From Clostridioides difficile (lineage in GTDB: Bacteria; Bacillota; Clostridia; Peptostreptococcales; Peptostreptococcaceae), in assembly GCA_012955965.1 (NCBI GenBank), contig JABBZI010000006.1, forward strand, positions 62,001-126,000: a DNA stretch of 64,000 nt. The letters are read 5' to 3'. The first letter of the stretch is position 1, and every line of letters starts with the position of its first letter. Shown one piece after another: positions 61,330 through 64,000 of this stretch. The translations under genes were made by a program, and so were the position numbers. The notes beneath the pieces are model-generated. The model searched no databases. It had not been told where the DNA came from and saw nothing but the letters and a program-made list of their open reading frames with translations.

Positions 61330-62529
61330 ATGAATAGATTAGTTGGGACTGTTTCAAGAGGGGTTAGAGCTCCTATTATAAGACAAGGAGATGACTTAGT
61401 TAAAATAGTTGTGGATTCTGTTTTAAATGCGTCAAAAAGTGAAAACTTTGAAGTTAGAGACAAAGATGTAATTGCAGTTACAGAAGCTGTTGTAGCTAGA
61501 GCACAAGGAAATTATGCTCATGTTGATAATATTGCTAAAGATGTAAAAGATAAATTTGGAGATGATACTGTTGGTGTTATATTCCCAATTTTAAGTAGAA
61601 ATCGTTTTGCAATATGTTTAAAAGGGATTGCAAAAGGATGTAGAAAAGTTGTATTAATGTTAAGTTATCCTTCTGATGAAGTTGGAAATCACTTAATAAG
61701 TATTGATGAACTTGATGAAAAGGAAATAAATCCTTGGTCAGATGTTTTAACAGAGGAAAAATATAGAGAGTTATTTGGATACAACAAACATACATTTACT
61801 GGTGTAGATTATGTAGATTATTATAAGAATTTAATTAAAGATTGTGGTGCAGAAGTAGAAATTATATTTGCCAATAATCCAAAAACTATTCTTGACTATA
61901 CAACAAGTATTTTAACTTGTGATATACATACAAGACAAAGAACAAAGAGAATTTTAAGACAAAATGGTGCTAAAAAAGTGTATTCTCTTGATGATATAAT
62001 GACAACAAGTGTAGATGGTAGCGGGTATAATGACCAATACGGACTTTTAGGTTCAAACAAAGCTACAGAAGAAACAGTAAAATTATTCCCTATAAATTGT
62101 GATGAAGTTGTAAACAAAATCCAAGGTGATATAAAAGAAATCACAGGGAAAAATGTAGAAGTAATGGTTTATGGAGATGGAGCTTTCAAAGACCCTGTAG
62201 GTAAAATATGGGAGTTAGCTGACCCAGTAGTATCTCCTGCTTATACAAACGGTTTAGAAGGAACTCCAAATGAAGTAAAACTAAAATATTTAGCAGATAA
62301 TGATTTTGCTGACTTATCTGGTGATGAATTAAAAGAAGCTATTTCAAAATACATAGTTGAAAAAGACAATAAATCTGATGATTTAACAGGAAATATGGTT
62401 TCTCAAGGTACTACTCCAAGAAGATTAACAGACCTTATAGGTTCTTTAGCAGATTTAACATCTGGAAGTGGAGATAAAGGTACTCCTATTATTTACATAC
62501 AAGGATATTTTGATAATTATACAAAATAA
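61330..62529 (+). CDS. CofE-like (F420-0:gamma-glutamyl ligase family) protein
   Basis: 399 residues with an AGGAGGA ribosome site. The N-terminal third has the CofE-type RQGDDLVKIVVDSVL and VRDKDVIAVTEAVVARAQGN segments, and the central part includes FPILSRNRFAICLKGIAKG and a C-terminal GDGAFKDPVGKIWELADPVVSPAYTNGLEG. CofE adds glutamates to coenzyme F420. C. difficile-type organisms are not known to make F420 and no other cof genes are here, so the real acceptor is probably something else. It is likely controlled by the divergent LysR regulator. Confidence 0.82.
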   Translation: MNRLVGTVSRGVRAPIIRQGDDLVKIVVDSVLNASKSENFEVRDKDVIAVTEAVVARAQGNYAHVDNIAKDVKDKFGDDTVGVIFPILSRNRFAICLKGIAKGCRKVVLMLSYPSDEVGNHLISIDELDEKEINPWSDVLTEEKYRELFGYNKHTFTGVDYVDYYKNLIKDCGAEVEIIFANNPKTILDYTTSILTCDIHTRQRTKRILRQNGAKKVYSLDDIMTTSVDGSGYNDQYGLLGSNKATEETVKLFPINCDEVVNKIQGDIKEITGKNVEVMVYGDGAFKDPVGKIWELADPVVSPAYTNGLEGTPNEVKLKYLADNDFADLSGDELKEAISKYIVEKDNKSDDLTGNMVSQGTTPRRLTDLIGSLADLTSGSGDKGTPIIYIQGYFDNYTK

Positions 62530-62577
62530 TCTTTTTTAATGAGATTTTATTTCTCTATATTAAATTTACAGTTTATT

Positions 62578-62628
62578 AAAACCTCTTAATTGATACATAG
62601 TAAAATGTATCGATTAAGAGGTTTATTT
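62578..62628. terminator. Bidirectional terminator
   Basis: AAACCTCTTAATTGATACAT (62578-62597) pairs with its near-complement at 62605-62624, one mismatch. Confidence 0.85.
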
Positions 62629-62635
62629 AATAATT

Positions 62636-64000
62636 CTAACTCTTGCTTATTTCTGAGATAATATCATTTTTTAAAATTTGCCTTACTGGAGTAATAACTG
62701 CAATGATACTAATTACAATATTTAAAACAATCATGTTTATATACAGAAGTATATTTACTTCAAAGATTGGATTTATATATAAATATACACGTTTTACCAT
62801 AAAATAAATCAGAAATTGTCCAATAATACTTCCGATTATCATTATAATACTTGCATATAATCCATATAAGAAACCTTCCCTCATCATCATAAGTAAAAAT
62901 TTATTATCTGTAATACCCATAGCTCTTAAAATCCCAAATTCATGTCTTCTTGAAAAAACTAAATAACTTACTGTATTGATAATATGAAACAAGCTTATTG
63001 CAAGAAGTACAAATACAATACCATATATAAATAAAAGTTTTTGATTTAAATAGGTATTATTTTTTTCAATAGCTATAGTATAGTCTGTTACTATACATCT
63101 CTTTATATTATTTACAACACTTTTTATATTCTCAGACAACTCTATACTACTACTTTCTTCTGTCTTTTTTATACTTACTGAATTGTAATTTTCAATATTA
63201 AAGTTATTGTTCATTTGTTCATTTGTCATAACTATATCCATACCATAATCACCAATAAAATACATGTTATTAGCCATTACACGTTTTACAGTAGCAGCAA
63301 CTATAAATTCTTTTGTTATATAATCATATTTATTTTCTTCTTTAAATTTAACAATTTCACTTGTTGGTTTCATTGTTTTTGGAACTTTAACCTTTATTGT
63401 ATTTCCTGGTTTTATATCAACTGCATCGTACATACCAGTCCCATCCATAGGTAACCTAACTATAACTTTATTATTTTTGACCATGTCATCATGATTGATT
63501 TTTCCATCTATAGTATAAGAATTTAGCCCTTCTAACATTCCATTGTTATATCCATAGATATTTGTTTTTAAAAGATACCCACCTTCACTTTGTTTTGTAC
63601 AAATGCCATTAAAAAAATTCTTTATTCTGTAATCTTTTTCAAGAGGTTTAAAGAAGTTTTTCCAAAATAATTGCTCTTCTTTAATTTGTATAGCTCCAAA
63701 TAAATATTTTACTGGATAAACTCGTGATACTCCCTCAACCTCATTAAGTATTGAAATTTTATCTTTAGGTATACCTACATCAAAATCTGTTGTTTGCATA
63801 GTTATTTGGTAGTCAGAATTTAAGCCATCATCAGCTTTCATTGTAAGTTCATTATTATTTTTAGTAAGCTGTATAGAGTAACTAGAACATAGGAATATAA
63901 TTCCTCCAAGTGACAATGAAAACAAAATACCCACAAACATTCCCTTTTTTTGGGTCATGTATTTATGAGATAATACCTTTGTCATATTAGAATGCTTTAC
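62636..64000 (-). CDS. FtsX-type ABC permease, probably partial at the right edge
   Basis: At least 449 residues. The frame is open from the ATG at 63985 to the window edge and that ATG has no ribosome site, so the gene probably starts beyond the window and this is its C-terminal part. A span at about residues 17-37 (MFVGILFSLSLGGIIFLCS) precedes an extracytoplasmic domain of about 250 residues; the final three spans (LLFIYGIVFVLLAISLFHII, SIIMIIGSIIGQFLIYFM, LYINMIVLNIVISIIAVI) and RRHEFGILRAMGIT are the FtsX/MacB membrane core. Its ATPase is expected just upstream, outside the window. Confidence 0.8.
   Translation of the reverse strand, partial: VKHSNMTKVLSHKYMTQKKGMFVGILFSLSLGGIIFLCSSYSIQLTKNNNELTMKADDGLNSDYQITMQTTDFDVGIPKDKISILNEVEGVSRVYPVKYLFGAIQIKEEQLFWKNFFKPLEKDYRIKNFFNGICTKQSEGGYLLKTNIYGYNNGMLEGLNSYTIDGKINHDDMVKNNKVIVRLPMDGTGMYDAVDIKPGNTIKVKVPKTMKPTSEIVKFKEENKYDYITKEFIVAATVKRVMANNMYFIGDYGMDIVMTNEQMNNNFNIENYNSVSIKKTEESSSIELSENIKSVVNNIKRCIVTDYTIAIEKNNTYLNQKLLFIYGIVFVLLAISLFHIINTVSYLVFSRRHEFGILRAMGITDNKFLLMMMREGFLYGLYASIIMIIGSIIGQFLIYFMVKRVYLYINPIFEVNILLYINMIVLNIVISIIAVITPVRQILKNDIISEISKS

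Noticed and set aside
1-64000. CRISPR arrays, rRNA or tRNA genes
   Set aside because: No regularly spaced repeats, rRNA segments or tRNA cloverleaf sequences were recognised on either strand by eye.

Overview
The window is low-GC, spore-former DNA and looks like the chromosome of Clostridioides difficile or a very close relative. The pointers are an ethanolamine (eut) cluster under EutVW antitermination, spoVS, accBCDA, lexA, a CWB2-type cell-wall amidase and frequent TTG/GTG starts. The species call is inference from gene content and order; no database was searched.

Layout. (1) 1-8.57 kb: a large serine recombinase running off the left edge, then an AraC regulator, an esterase/PadR pair and an ECF sigma / membrane protein / ABC exporter operon. 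This block ends inside a truncated substrate-binding lipoprotein gene, so it is probably the right part of an integrated element. (2) 8.57-15.79 kb: host DNA with a methyltransferase, ProX-like deacylase, phage-type nuclease-fold protein, an independently promoted and terminated structured RNA, YtxH/DUF948-like genes, an endolysin-like amidase, a dCMP deaminase and an ABC permease. (3) 15,791-34,275: an 18,485-bp element carrying a second large serine recombinase, a 58-codon ORF and the whole eut cluster (eutG, S, P, V, W, A, B, C, L, a long eutK-like gene, E, M, T, pduL, a TIGR02536-like gene, eutN, a pduT-like gene, eutH, eutQ). It splits an ABC ATPase gene; joining the two halves at a GA dinucleotide restores a 250-residue ORF in frame, and the rebuilt attP has 23-nt arms on each side of GA. 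(4) 35-43.6 kb: a ZorA/ZorB-like motor pair, a GGDEF protein, a metallo-beta-lactamase-fold lipoprotein, lexA with an SOS box, a tyrosine recombinase and a membrane protein with an HExxH motif. (5) 43.6-51.7 kb: ACT protein, spoVS, accBCDA behind a FapR-like operator, membrane proteins, trmB and a HesB-like protein. (6) 51.9-64 kb: VOC protein, decayed chloramphenicol acetyltransferase gene, ABC exporter, histidine kinase without an adjacent regulator, YitT, GNAT, LysR divergent from a CofE-like ligase, and a partial FtsX-type permease.

How the genes work together. EutH imports ethanolamine. EutBC (B12-dependent, reactivated by EutA and supplied by EutT) makes acetaldehyde inside a shell of EutS/L/M/K/N and a PduT-like protein. 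EutE gives acetyl-CoA, PduL gives acetyl-phosphate, EutG gives ethanol, and EutP/EutQ are candidate acetate kinases. EutW senses ethanolamine and phosphorylates EutV, which acts on three dual-hairpin leaders (before eutG, eutS and eutA). The strongest observation is that this whole pathway sits between recombinase attachment sites as a discrete, apparently excisable islet.
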